The notes below the pieces were generated by a model that saw only the letters and a program-made list of their open reading frames with translations, did no database searches and was not told the DNA's origin. 64,000 bases of DNA from Lolium rigidum (Eukaryota > Streptophyta > Magnoliopsida > Poales > Poaceae), in the NCBI RefSeq assembly GCF_022539505.1, contig NC_061512.1, forward strand, positions 150,085,962 through 150,149,961, in the 5' to 3' direction. A program made the translations under genes and the position numbers. Shown one piece after another: positions 10,578 through 19,834 of the stretch (position 1 is the stretch's first letter; each line of letters opens with the position of its first letter).

Positions 10578-10851
10578 GAAACTAGGGTTTGAGAAACAAT
10601 GATTCGATTCTTTCTTTGTCCCTCGACTCCCCCTTATATAGGAGGTGGAGCCGAGGGATTCGTATTGTACAAGTTACAGAGTCCGAGAAGGTTTCTAACT
10701 CCTCCCGCAAGATTACAAACAATGCTTCCTATTACAACTCTAGCTTTCCTTAACAATATCTTGGGCTTCCGAATCTTCTTATTCTTCCGGTAGTGGGCCT
10801 TCGACAAACCCCGGTACTATCTTCGGCAGCCCATTGGGGATGCCTATGTCG
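10578..10851 (-). repeat. Left (3') LTR of element F, truncated
   Basis: It matches 15350-15621 closely from GAAACTAGGG to CCTATGTC. The missing end lies on the far side of element D. The terminal A of the LTR is G here (10851). Confidence 0.8.
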
Positions 10852-10854
10852 ATG

Positions 10855-10868
10855 AGCCCCCGAGATTT
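10855..10868 (-). promoter_or_regulatory. Polypurine tract of element F
   Basis: Minus-strand AAATCTCGGGGGCT directly upstream of the 3' LTR, as expected for plus-strand priming. Confidence 0.65.
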
Positions 10869-11496
10869 TGCTTGAATCGCGAGTCAGGGAAAATCTCCGC
10901 TGTTTATTTTTACTCGACAACTTAAAACCTTTCTATATTTCTTCACATAAATTTCTATATTGTACAGGGATAATGGTAGTTGGGGCTAGTTCATCTGACG
11001 GATCAGGTACTAGTTAACTGCTCTAGTGGCAATCCGCAAAAACCTACTTCAAAATCACGTCCCTGGACATGATCTCGGGATACTGGTGTAAACTTCGACA
11101 GGCGCCGCTTAAGGTCTTACCATTTTGTCGAGTCCCAGTCATATTTATCGGGTACCTAACGCGTCCGTTAGGATTTTTCTTCGTATCTGTTGATACGGAT
11201 AAAAGTAGCAAACCGACGTTAGAGACGGTGCCACGCCTCACAGAACGGATCTGGGGTCTTACCTTCGCAAAGTTTTGCGGCATTCAGAAATTGATCGCAA
11301 CTTTGGCGTTCTGAGAATATATTGTCGAGTGCTTATTCGGCTGTTGGAATGGAACATTTTATTGAGTCAAAGATGACTTATATTGCTCTCCCGATGGGAG
11401 TATATGCAGAGTTATTTATAACTCGAAATATACTCTTTTGCTTTTCTATGTTTCTTCTTTTCATTCTTTCTTTCTTTTTATAATTTCATCGGGCAC

Positions 11497-11790
11497 GCGA
11501 ACAGCGTTCCCGATGGGAGTAGCCCCCGAGGCTACAGCCAAGGACTTGTGCTTGGTTGTAGGCTCCACGCCTTATGCCGCTATATTTTCTTTCTCTCCCG
11601 ACGTTTTATAATTTCTGCGGGTGCGCGAACAGCGCTCCCGATGGGAGTAGCCCCCGAGGCTATGAACAAATATTTGTATTTGATCATAGGCTCACGCCAT
11701 TTCTATTTTGTTCTTTCGTGATCTTTTCATTTTTCCAAAGTAGCCCCCGAGCATTTGACCAAAAACTTGTATTTGATCAAAGGCTCTCCA
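11497..11790 (+). repeat. Three imperfect repeats with AGCCCCCGAGGCT core
   Basis: Units share CGCGAACAGCG, CCCGATGGGAGTAG and CCCCCGAG followed by a TTGATCATAGGCTC-like tail. Cores lie at about 11521, 11648 and 11743, so spacing is about 127 then 95 bases. They fill the untranslated region between the polypurine tract and the antisense gene of element F. The CCCCCGAG core resembles the complement of the polypurine tract. Confidence 0.65.
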
Positions 11791-12102
11791 ATATTGTTGC
11801 ATGTCGCCTTTTGATGTAGCCGTTGAGTCGAATTTTTCTTTCGCCAAGGTGACGTTATTGCCGACAATAGCCACGATTGTAAGTCCGTAAATCGCGAGAA
11901 GTTTTCTCCGCTGCCCCGCGTCCCAAATTATCCATTATCTTGACACGTCGTGTAAGTGGGGGACACACGTTCTCCGCTTTTCCCGGCGCACGTACCATAA
12001 CTTCTCCAAGGTGTTAAAATACTTTTTTACCCTTGTTTCCACGTGGTTATCATCTCGCCGCACACTTTTTCCATCCAACGGTCCGCCGCTTCGCCGCACC
12101 TC

Positions 12103-12109
12103 TATATAA
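12103..12109 (+). promoter_or_regulatory. TATA box of the antisense gene in element F
   Basis: TATATAA in the context CCTCTATATAAGATC, 132 bases upstream of the proposed start codon at 12241, followed by a CT-rich leader typical of plant 5' UTRs. It lies inside the retrotransposon but points opposite to the LTR promoter. Confidence 0.6.
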
Positions 12110-12240
12110 GATCTCCTTCTTCTTCCTCGAGCACTTCCGCTCGCTCCGTTCTCCTCGCTCTCCTCTCGCAAAACCTCCTCCTCGCGCCCCACAACTTCCT
12201 AAGCTCATCTTCTCCAAGCTGCATTCCTGCGCCATTGTTG

Positions 12241-13197
12241 ATGCCACCGCGTCGGTTGATCAAGCACAGCACGCCTGAATCGTCAATGGCCGTCGCAGAT
12301 CTGGGAAGCGCGGAGTGGGAAAGGTCCAAAATTTCCACCCAGGACATCAATCTCTTGAAGAAGCTAGGGATTAACAAGAAGCCCAAGGCGATGTGCTTCC
12401 CTAGTGAAGAAAGCTACCCAACCCCTCCAATGGGGTATCGGGTAAGTTTCATCGACCATCTCATCCGCGGTCTTTCCGCCCCCATTCATCCTTTCCTCCG
12501 CGGATTGCTTTTTGTTTATGGCCTTCAACTTCACCACCTCACGCCCAATTCTATCCTCCATATCTCCATTTTCATCACCCTCTGTGAGGCCTTCCTTGGC
12601 GTCCAGCCTAACTGGGCGCTATGGAAGTGCATTTTCTTTTGTCGCCGCAATGGCTCTCCCAATGTTGCCTATAATATAGGCGGCGTTGTTATTTCCGTTC
12701 GCCCCACAGTCGATTACTTCGACGTCAAACTCCCTGACTCAGTTCAAGGGTGGCGCAAGAAGTGGTTGTACATTCAGGAGGAAAACCATGGATGTGCTGA
12801 AGACAACATCCCTCCTTTCGATGGTGCCGAGAAAATCCTTCGCCGCCGCTCCTGGGATGCAGAGGCTACCGAGGAAGAAAAAACATCGACAGAGGCCTTG
12901 ATGACTCGCATCCGTGAGTTGCAAAATACTCGCGGCAAAGAATTGTCAGGTATCCAAATCACAGCATATTTTCTTAGAACTAGAGTGCAGCCTCTTCAGG
13001 CTCGCAAATACCCTCTCTGGAAGTATGCTAGCGACAAGGACGCAGATCGGTTGTCAGCAGATTTGGAGGTCAAGGACTTAGAGAAGCTTGTCCGAAAAAT
13101 CTCCTCTCTCAGAAAAAGAGATCCTGTCCCTTCTTCTTGTCGTGTAAAGCCGTACAGCGCCACCAATGCGCTTCCCAAGGTAAACTTTGTCGATTGA
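12241..13197 (+). CDS. Antisense Transposase_28-type protein of element F (exon 1)
   Basis: Open from 12043; the ATG at 12241 (MPPRRLIKHS) is preferred because it lies downstream of a TATA box and a CT-rich leader. The central region (from about residue 60: GYRVSFIDHLIRGLSAPIHP, then FITLCEAFLGVQPNWALWK) matches the pattern I know as putative gypsy-type transposon domain Transposase_28 (PF04195), found antisense in Tat-type elements. The C-terminal part is charged and ends in a heptad-like helix. The stop at 13195-13197 follows AAGGTAAAC, a likely splice donor near 13179, so later exons probably existed. A CACTA element now sits 16 bases past the stop. Its role in the retrotransposon life cycle is unknown. 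Confidence 0.7.
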   Translation: MPPRRLIKHSTPESSMAVADLGSAEWERSKISTQDINLLKKLGINKKPKAMCFPSEESYPTPPMGYRVSFIDHLIRGLSAPIHPFLRGLLFVYGLQLHHLTPNSILHISIFITLCEAFLGVQPNWALWKCIFFCRRNGSPNVAYNIGGVVISVRPTVDYFDVKLPDSVQGWRKKWLYIQEENHGCAEDNIPPFDGAEKILRRRSWDAEATEEEKTSTEALMTRIRELQNTRGKELSGIQITAYFLRTRVQPLQARKYPLWKYASDKDADRLSADLEVKDLEKLVRKISSLRKRDPVPSSCRVKPYSATNALPKVNFVD

Positions 13198-13212
13198 TTT
13201 GTTATTGCCTCG

Positions 13213-14964
13213 CACTACTAGAAAACAGCTTATCAGTGGTGCACCTGTTTTGCTTATCAGTGGCGCACTAGTGGTGCGCCACTAATATCACGCCACTGCT
13301 AACTTTTAGTAGTGACGCACTAGTGGTGCGCCACTACTAAGTTATACATCAGTGGCGCACTAGTAGGTGCTCCACTAGTAAGCAAAAGGGTGCGCCACTA
13401 CTAAAGTTACTGGCTGCGCCACTGTATCGTTATGGGTGCGCTACTACTAAAGCTACTGAGTGCGTCACTGCATCCATATGGGGTGCGCCACTGCTTGTTG
13501 ATTAAATTGAAAAATAAATAAAAAGCCACGTGGGACCTGGTTGTGGTAACCAGACCCACTATGGATCTGCAGGTGTGGCTGACGATGGATCTCGGTGGAT
13601 CTGAATTGACCGCTTATGAATATTAGGGTTATCACAGGACACAAAAGAAAAGGTGCCACCAAAGTATCTAAAATTTGCAGCCAGGACCCTAACAAAAATA
13701 CAAAAAAGCAATCAAATCCAGCAGCTGTGCTCGATTTGGTCGACGCCGACGGAGTCCGGCGCTGCGCTGCAACTTGACGAAGTGGTCGGCGCCCTGGAGC
13801 ACGTCGCCGGATCTGCAGGTCGCCGGTCGACGCCACCGCCGAGGGGATGCGCTGTGCGGCCGACGCGGCGCTACTCTGCGCCCCGTGCGCCGTCGATTCT
13901 TCCAGGCTGCCAGTGGCCGTCGAGGCTCTCCTGACCTTCGTGTCCGGCTGTAAAGAACGATGATGGCGAACTGGAGCTGCGCGTTGTGGGCGACGGACCT
14001 CCGTTGATTGCGTTGCCGCCGGCGGGTCCTGGTTGCCGGCGCACCCACACCGGCGTTCAGCAGCCTCCCGGGCCACGCGCGCGAGGCCGACACCTACCAA
14101 CGCCGTCGACCAAGCTGCTCGACCCGGTCCGACCAGCTCGACGGTGCCGCGCGCATGGATGCACGCGGGCGCCGGCGAGCCAGCCGGCCGCGTCGCCAGG
14201 GTCTTAGCTGCGCCGTCCCTCCCGTCGGTGAGTCTTGGACGGCGGCGTCGATGTGGTGCAGGGGGCTCAGAAACTGGTGGAATTGGGGGCGGAGGAGAGG
14301 AGGGACGGGGCGGCGCCGGAGGGGACGTGGCCGGCAATCTCAAGGCGGGACGCGGGAGGCGTGGTGGGGCGGCGGCCGGCACGCGGGAGCTGGGCGTCTT
14401 GTGGTTCTTGGAGGGGATTACGCCGACGTTATAGAGAGCAAGAGAGCGAAGGGAAGATGGGTGGGTGGAGAGAGAAGATGGATCTGGGCGGAGTTGGAGT
14501 TGGAGTTTGCGGTTTGGTGTGCAAGGAGAGAGAAGATGGATCTGGGGAAAGTGTGGTATGTGGGTGCGTGTGCGGTGGGAACGTGTGCGCGCGGTGGAGG
14601 CATGTGCACATCATAGTGGCGCACAGGACAGAGCGTGCGCTATTCCTCTTTTTAGAATAGTGGCACACAGTATACAGTGCGCTATTACTCTTTACAGCAT
14701 AGTGGCGCATCACACATGCGTGCGCCATTGCTATTCGAATGCCAATAGCGCACCACATATATAGTGCACCACTGCTAACCTGAGACCCATTTATAATTCG
14801 GCTAAAAAATTAGTAGTGGCCTATCACTATACTAGTGCGCCATTGGTAATAAGATACTAGTGGAGCACCACTTTTTGGTGCGCCACTGCTATATAGCAGT
14901 GGAGCACCAGTGAAGTGGTGCGCCACTGATACCATTCTTACGGCTAGGCCGTTTTCTAGTAGTG
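13213..14964. mobile_element. Non-autonomous CACTA element 1
   Basis: Begins CACTACTAGAAAAC and ends GTTTTCTAGTAGTG, 14-bp perfect terminal inverted repeats. Both subterminal regions (about 13235-13495 and 14605-14935) are packed with direct and inverted copies of GTGGCGCAC/GTGCGCCAC, the presumed transposase binding sites. The middle (13690-14470) is GC-rich with no recognisable transposase. The left 3-bp flank is TCG; only T can be read on the right before the gap, which is consistent. Confidence 0.92.
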
Positions 14965-14965
14965 T

Positions 14966-15065
14966 NNNNNNNNNNNNNNNNNNNNNNNNNNNNNNNNNNN
15001 NNNNNNNNNNNNNNNNNNNNNNNNNNNNNNNNNNNNNNNNNNNNNNNNNNNNNNNNNNNNNNNNN
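14966..15065. other. Assembly gap, 100 N
   Basis: Exactly 100 N starting one base after the CACTA 1 terminus. The sequence on the right belongs to the 5' untranslated region of element F. Confidence 0.99.
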
Positions 15066-15217
15066 ATGCATATGCATCCAAACGGGAGGGCGGGTGAGGA
15101 ACAAAATCGACAAGACCAGCTTGCGATCTGTTTACCTCGATCCATTGCGTTGTTTGCGGTTGATGAAGTCGACGATCTTGAACGTGCCATCGAGATCGGA
15201 TCCTTGACGCCTCTAAT

Positions 15218-15234
15218 TCCTACATACGGCGCCA
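15218..15234 (-). promoter_or_regulatory. Primer binding site of element F
   Basis: Minus-strand TGGCGCCGTATGTAGGA two bases inside the 5' LTR end. The TGGCGCC start is typical of Gypsy primer sites; I did not identify the exact tRNA. Confidence 0.65.
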
Positions 15235-15236
15235 AT

Positions 15237-15621
15237 TGACAAGGTATTAACTTATCAATGCCTACGAGTTGTAGACTAGGGTTTAGTTGGAAGTAGAGGG
15301 CAAGTAGATCTCGAAGGTTTCAGCCGAAAAGTACTCGACGATTATGAAACTAGGGTTTGAGAAACAATGATTCGATTCTTTCTTTGTCCCTCGACTCCCC
15401 CTTATATGGGAGGTGGAGCCGAGGGATTCGTATTGTACAAGTTACAGAGTCCGAGAAGGTTTCTAACTCCTCCCGCAAGATTACAAACAATGCTTCCTAT
15501 TACAACTCTAGCTTTCCTTAACAATATCTTGGGCTTCCGAATCTTCTTATTCTTCGGGTAGTGGGCCTTCAGTAAACCCCGGGTACTATCTTCGGCAGGC
15601 CCATTGGGGATGCCTATGTCA
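15237..15621 (-). repeat. Right (5') LTR of element F
   Basis: 385 bp from TGACAAGG to CCTATGTCA on the plus strand, i.e. TGACATAGG...CCTTGTCA in the element's direction. A TATA-like CATATAAG lies on the minus strand at 15408-15401. Confidence 0.85.
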
Positions 15622-15787
15622 CCACTCCTCTTCTCTCTCATCTCCTCTCTCCTCCAACTAAGCAACAATATATTATTTTAATCCTTATAGCCAGCTGACT
15701 AGGACTTATTGTACTTGCTCTTATGCAAGAGCCAGCTCTAGCACGTGCTCCTAGGCACTATGTGAGAGTGAATGGTGGTTCATGCAC
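15622..15787. other. Interval between element F and Harbinger 1
   Basis: No gene. The text TTATAGCCAGCTGACTAGG...TTGCTCTTAT here (about 15685-15725) resembles TTATAGCCAACAGTTGGC...TTGCTCTTAT at about 17835-17875 on the other side of Harbinger 1. Both may be ends of an older small element into which Harbinger 1 inserted. Confidence 0.4.
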
Positions 15788-16087
15788 TAAGAGCAGGTCT
15801 AACAGACCCCGTAAAAGGGGCAAACCCGTATAATAACCGCCGGTTTGAGGGTTTCGGCTCTACCCGGCCGTCTAGCACGCCCCGTAAAAACGGCCCCCGA
15901 ATCGTTTTTTGCTGTTTTCGAGTACGGGGCGGGTCCTCGCCCCCTACTTGTGCGGGGTGGGAGCGGGGATAGTGGGCGAAACCACTATCGTCCACTCCAC
16001 TGCGCGGGAAGCATTTCGCTGAAGCCAACTGCCGCCGCCGCCGCCCGATCTCCTCCCCCGCGCCATTCCCGGCCGGATCCGGCCGCC

Positions 16088-17490
16088 ATGGACCGTCCGC
16101 AAGAGCTGCCTACCGCGGGCGGTACACCTCCTTCGGGCGCGGTGGTTGATGTCCCCGTCGGAGGTCCGCCGGCCGCCGGCGTCGTGTCCGCCATGATCGC
16201 CTCCACAATCCCGTCGAAGAGGAAGAGGATCCCGAAGCAATTCTTCGAAGCACCGGCGGCGGCCGCCGATTCACCGAGCGGGCGCCGCCGGCTGCCAAGA
16301 AGACGGGCCGGTTGAAGACCAAGGCCGCCGGGCCGAGGGGCGTGGCGCCGGCCAAGGTGCGGACCAAGGCAATCAGCCGCATCGGCCTCGCGCCTCCGCC
16401 GGCCTCCAAGGTCACGACCCCTCCTCCGTCCGTTCCGGCCGTTGCGCTGCCCGCGCCGCCGCCAACCACCATCGACGTAGACAAGGTGTTCGATGTTGAG
16501 TCCACAACATCGTACTTGGACATGCTCAACGATTCCGCGGTGAATTTGGACGCCGGTATCGGTGCATTCGATGGGGAGTGCAATGTTGAAGACATTGATG
16601 ATGAGAAGGAGGATGAGGGTGACGAGGAGGTGGTTGAGGTTGATCCGGCTGCCGCCGGTTCTTCGTCGACGCCGAAGCCACGCACGGCGAACTACAGCGA
16701 GATCGAGGACGTCATCTTGGTCCGTGCTTGGAGCAAGGTGGGGATGGATGCGTGCACCGGAGTGGACCAAGGCGGCAAGCGCTATTGGCAGCGCATTGAG
16801 GATCAATACCACCAGCTGAAGCCTCGCACGAAGAGCATGGCGGACAGATCCTACCGCTCCCTTGAAGGCCGATGGAACATCATCAAGCCGGCTTGTTCTC
16901 GTTGGAGTGCTGCCATGGATCAAGTGGCCGACAACCCTCCTAGTGGATGCGTGCCGGAGGACTACGTAAGTTTTCCTTGTGTTGATGATGTGTTCATGAT
17001 GTGGAAACATCTCCTCATACTATTGTTGTGCAGCCCAAGTATGCTCAAGGTAGGTACAAGGACATGGCCGGCTCAAAGAACAAGGAATTTCAATTTGAAC
17101 ATTGCTTTTCCATCCTTCAACATCTTCCTAAATGGAAGTTGCGGGACCAAGCTCATCATCACCGACAAGAAGAGTGTGGTGAAGCTTGCCAAGGTGCAAG
17201 CAAGGAAGGAGCTTGACATGAAGATGATCGCAGCCAAAGAAGCCAAGGCCATGAAGGAGCTCTTGGCCGAGGAGAGGGAAATCATGATGATGCGCACCGA
17301 CGGCATGGACGAGGATCAGCTGGCGTGGTGGAAGGAGACCAAGGCGGACTCATTGCGAGGAAGAAGGCTGCGCGTCAAGCTCGTGATCAAGGTGAGTCTC
17401 CGGCGAGCGGTGGCGCCGGTGGTGATGGATCCGTTGATGGTTGATCACATTTGGGAATTCCGTGATCGTGTTGTGATGTTAAAACTATGA
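16088..17490 (+). pseudogene. Myb/trihelix-like ORF1 protein of Harbinger 1
   Basis: In PIF/Harbinger elements this accessory protein helps bring the transposase to the nucleus and to the DNA ends. The start at 16088 (MDRPQELPTAGG) has a good plant context (GCCGCCATGG). A proline/alanine-rich N-terminus is followed by an acidic stretch (EDIDDEKEDEGDEEVVEVD) and a Myb-like domain (YSEIEDVILVRAWSKVGMDA with conserved Trp, to about 16925). A GT-AG intron is likely at 16966-17033 (GTAAGT...TTGTGCAG). After it comes YAQGRYKDMAGSKNKEFQFE, then KLAKVQARKELDMKMIAAKE, a charged C-terminal helix. The frame changes near 16310 and again near 17145, so this copy is broken. Confidence 0.75.
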
Positions 17491-17571
17491 ATTATGCATC
17501 ACATATTTTGGATGTGCTATGTTTGATGTGAAATTGTTGTGCAAATTTCTGGCTAAAACCCTGTTTTGAGG

Positions 17572-17683
17572 GGCCAAAAACTCGGACGAGCTAGCAGAGC
17601 CCGTATCCCCACCCCGTAAAACAGAATATTCTGTTTTACGGGGTGGGGATACGGGCTCTGCTAGCTCGCCCGAGTTTTTGGCC
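17572..17683. repeat. 112-bp near-perfect palindrome in Harbinger 1
   Basis: Arms 17572-17627 and 17628-17683 are inverse complements with one mismatch that I can see (GGACG against GGGCG), meeting without a spacer at ACAGAAT/ATTCTGT. It would form a 56-bp hairpin. Confidence 0.9.
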
Positions 17684-17760
17684 GGCGAAAACCGGATACA
17701 GGGCCCTTTACTCGTGTTATACGGGGCGAAAAAATACGGGGCCTGTTAGACATTCTCTAA

Positions 17761-18285
17761 TAAAGTAGTACAATTTTATATCTCACTATTGTACATGTTA
17801 CCTCTAAGATGACTATAGATAACATGGCACTTGTCTTATAGCCAACAGTTGGCTTTACTATTGAACTTGCTCTTATAGTGGGTAGTAACTTATATGTGGT
17901 GTCATGCATTGTATCATTTATTATGTTGTAGATTCATCTTATCACTCTCTTTCTTCATTTATTAGCATGTCATGTCACCAAAGTCTTGAGATGTGTGATG
18001 TTATTAGGTATGTTACTCCAACTTTGAGCCGTCTTAGTCATATATAGAACAAAACATATACTACTCCATAAACTACTCGTGTGTTCCTTACTTCCTTACC
18101 GTGTGCCTTCCTTGGCTGTTTGCTGGGCGGTCTAAGTCGCTGACCGCATTGTTAATTTCAAAGAATTGGTAGGCGCCGGAAGATGCATATATCATAAGTT
18201 GCTTAATAACCAGAAGCAGTCGCGGACGCCAGGAAAAAATTGGCGGGTGGGTACACCTCCAATTTTTTATGCGTGCCTCACTTAT
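17761..18285. other. Interval without a gene, 17761-18285
   Basis: AT-rich, apparently low-copy sequence. No open frame of note and no clear element boundary, apart from the possible older element end near 17835-17880. Confidence 0.5.
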
Positions 18286-18294
18286 AATAAATAT

Positions 18295-18985
18295 GGGTTA
18301 AGTGCACTTTTAGTCTCTCAAGTCTTGCAAAAGTCTAATTTTGATTCCTCAACTCTATTTTGGTCTAAATCTACCCCCAAACTCTTAGTTAAGTCAAATT
18401 TTGGTCCCTGACAGCGGTTTAATGATATCCAGCCGGTTTTTTACTCTTTTTTTGTCATTATGGAAAATATTAGCCGGTTTTAATCTACGTGGGATCATTT
18501 GTCCCCATTCAAGAAATATAAGAAATTCTCTTACCCTAACACACACATGTGTACCGCCTCTGCCTTTCTCGCTTGGTGACGCCGTCCTTGCTACCAGCCG
18601 CCTCCGCCTCTCATCCCAACGCAAAAGCCCTCACATGTCCAGGGATTCTTCCTTTCTCGCTCGGCATATCCGCCCTCGTAGTGTCAGGCACTGCCGCTAG
18701 GTGTCAGGGAAGAGTTAGGGTTACTACGCCAAGCGGATAATGATAATGATCAAGATCGTGAGCTCGTTGGCAAACGTTTGTAATGCTAATTGCATAACTG
18801 ATCTTGAGAGGAGATGGTCCTATGTGGCAAAAAAAAGTCAAAACCGGTCAACCATCGTTAAACCACTATCAGGGACCAAATTTGGACTTAATTAAGAGTT
18901 TGAGGGCAGATTTAGATCAAAACAGAGTTGAGGGACCAAAATTAGACTTCTGCAAGACATGAGGGGCCAAAAATGCACTTAACCC
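18295..18985. mobile_element. Mutator-type non-autonomous element with long inverted repeats
   Basis: 691 bp flanked by the 9-bp duplication AATAAATAT (18286-18294 and 18986-18994). The ends are inverted repeats of about 125 bp starting GGGTTAAGTGCA; they diverge by scattered substitutions. A 9-bp duplication with long terminal inverted repeats is the Mutator signature. The central part (about 18425-18840) has no transposase; the short open frames in it are not convincing. It might contain captured sequence. Confidence 0.9.
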
Positions 18986-18994
18986 AATAAATAT

Positions 18995-19679
18995 TTGTAA
19001 AAATAAATAATATATAAGACCTTGCATACATATGTTAGGGTGATGGTGGATGTGGTGTTCCATCCTCGGCTTCAATCTCACTTCCGGTATCGGATTGGAC
19101 CGAAAGAATGCAGAATGAAGACATGGTAACAAAAACCCATCATCTTCTGATCATTTATGCTCTACGGTGTTGAAGAAGATGCAATCTTCTTTACTTCATA
19201 TTTCTCGAAAAGTGACACAATTTAGCTATTCCTTTTCATTTCTACATAATAGAAACATATCTGTGACATATATTCTTTTTAGCTTTTGCACCATAGAATT
19301 TTTTCACAAGTGCCAAACTACCAATTAAATCTATGCAAATGCCATTTTGAAGTCTTGCTAGATCAAACAATGCAACACGCGGCATGCATTCTCACCGTAA
19401 CTTCCACAGTTGACCTACTAAGTTGGCCGTTTTAAGTAGGTGCCGCTAAGCTAGGTCTTAACTACAACACTTTGATCATCATTTTCAAGATATAATATAG
19501 TGCTATACATATATTAAGTATCTTTAAAATACGAAAGGCACGAACTTCGGACAATTTTTAGTTTTGAGAAAAAACCTGCTATATATGATTTTTTTTTCGT
19601 GTGTAGCTTAGCATAGAAACTATTTCAAGTTGACATTTTGTACACTAGCAATATATACAGCGTTGACCACATCCAAACT
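18995..19679. other. Interval without a gene, 18995-19679
   Basis: AT-rich, no recognisable coding or repeat structure. It precedes the left target duplication of the LINE. Confidence 0.5.
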
Positions 19680-19834
19680 TTTTTCCAGCATTCATTTTGG
19701 AGCAACCGGCAGGAGCACTATCTCTTCATTAATTAAGTAAGGGGGGAATACGAAACAAACTGTACAAGAAGATGCATGTTTAGATTAAGATGGTAACATG
19801 ACAAAACCCACCAAAAGAACAACCGAAAAGGAAA

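Larger units (their letters stand above)
10578..15621 (-). mobile_element. Tat-like Gypsy element F (non-autonomous, minus strand)
   Basis: A minus-strand element with a 385-bp intact LTR on the right (15237-15621), a truncated copy on the left (10578-10851), a primer site at 15218-15234, a polypurine tract at 10855-10868 and an antisense gene (12241-13197, plus). Between the antisense gene and the primer site there is no gag or pol, only a nested CACTA element and an assembly gap. This copy therefore cannot move alone unless coding sequence hides in the gap. The left LTR is cut by insertion of element D, so the host duplication cannot be checked. Confidence 0.75.
15791..17757 (+). mobile_element. 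PIF/Harbinger-type element 1
   Basis: About 1.97 kb between TAA duplications (15788-15790 and 17758-17760). Terminal inverted repeats begin GAGCAGGTCTAACAGACCCC on the left and GAGAATGTCTAACAGGCCCC on the complementary right end. It carries the Myb-like gene typical of PIF/Harbinger elements (ORF1) but no DDE transposase, so it depends on a helper. A 112-bp palindrome lies near its right end. Confidence 0.88.

Noticed and set aside
13235..13495. CRISPR-like array of short repeats
   Set aside because: These are CACTA subterminal repeats in both orientations with irregular spacing in a plant genome.
13465..14616. Long overlapping open frames on both strands in the middle of CACTA 1
   Set aside because: They overlap in many phases, are Pro/Arg/Ala-rich, and reflect GC-rich composition; no domain is recognisable.
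16312..17490. Host trihelix/Myb transcription factor gene
   Set aside because: It lies between TAA-flanked inverted repeats, so it is the ORF1 of a Harbinger element rather than a host gene.
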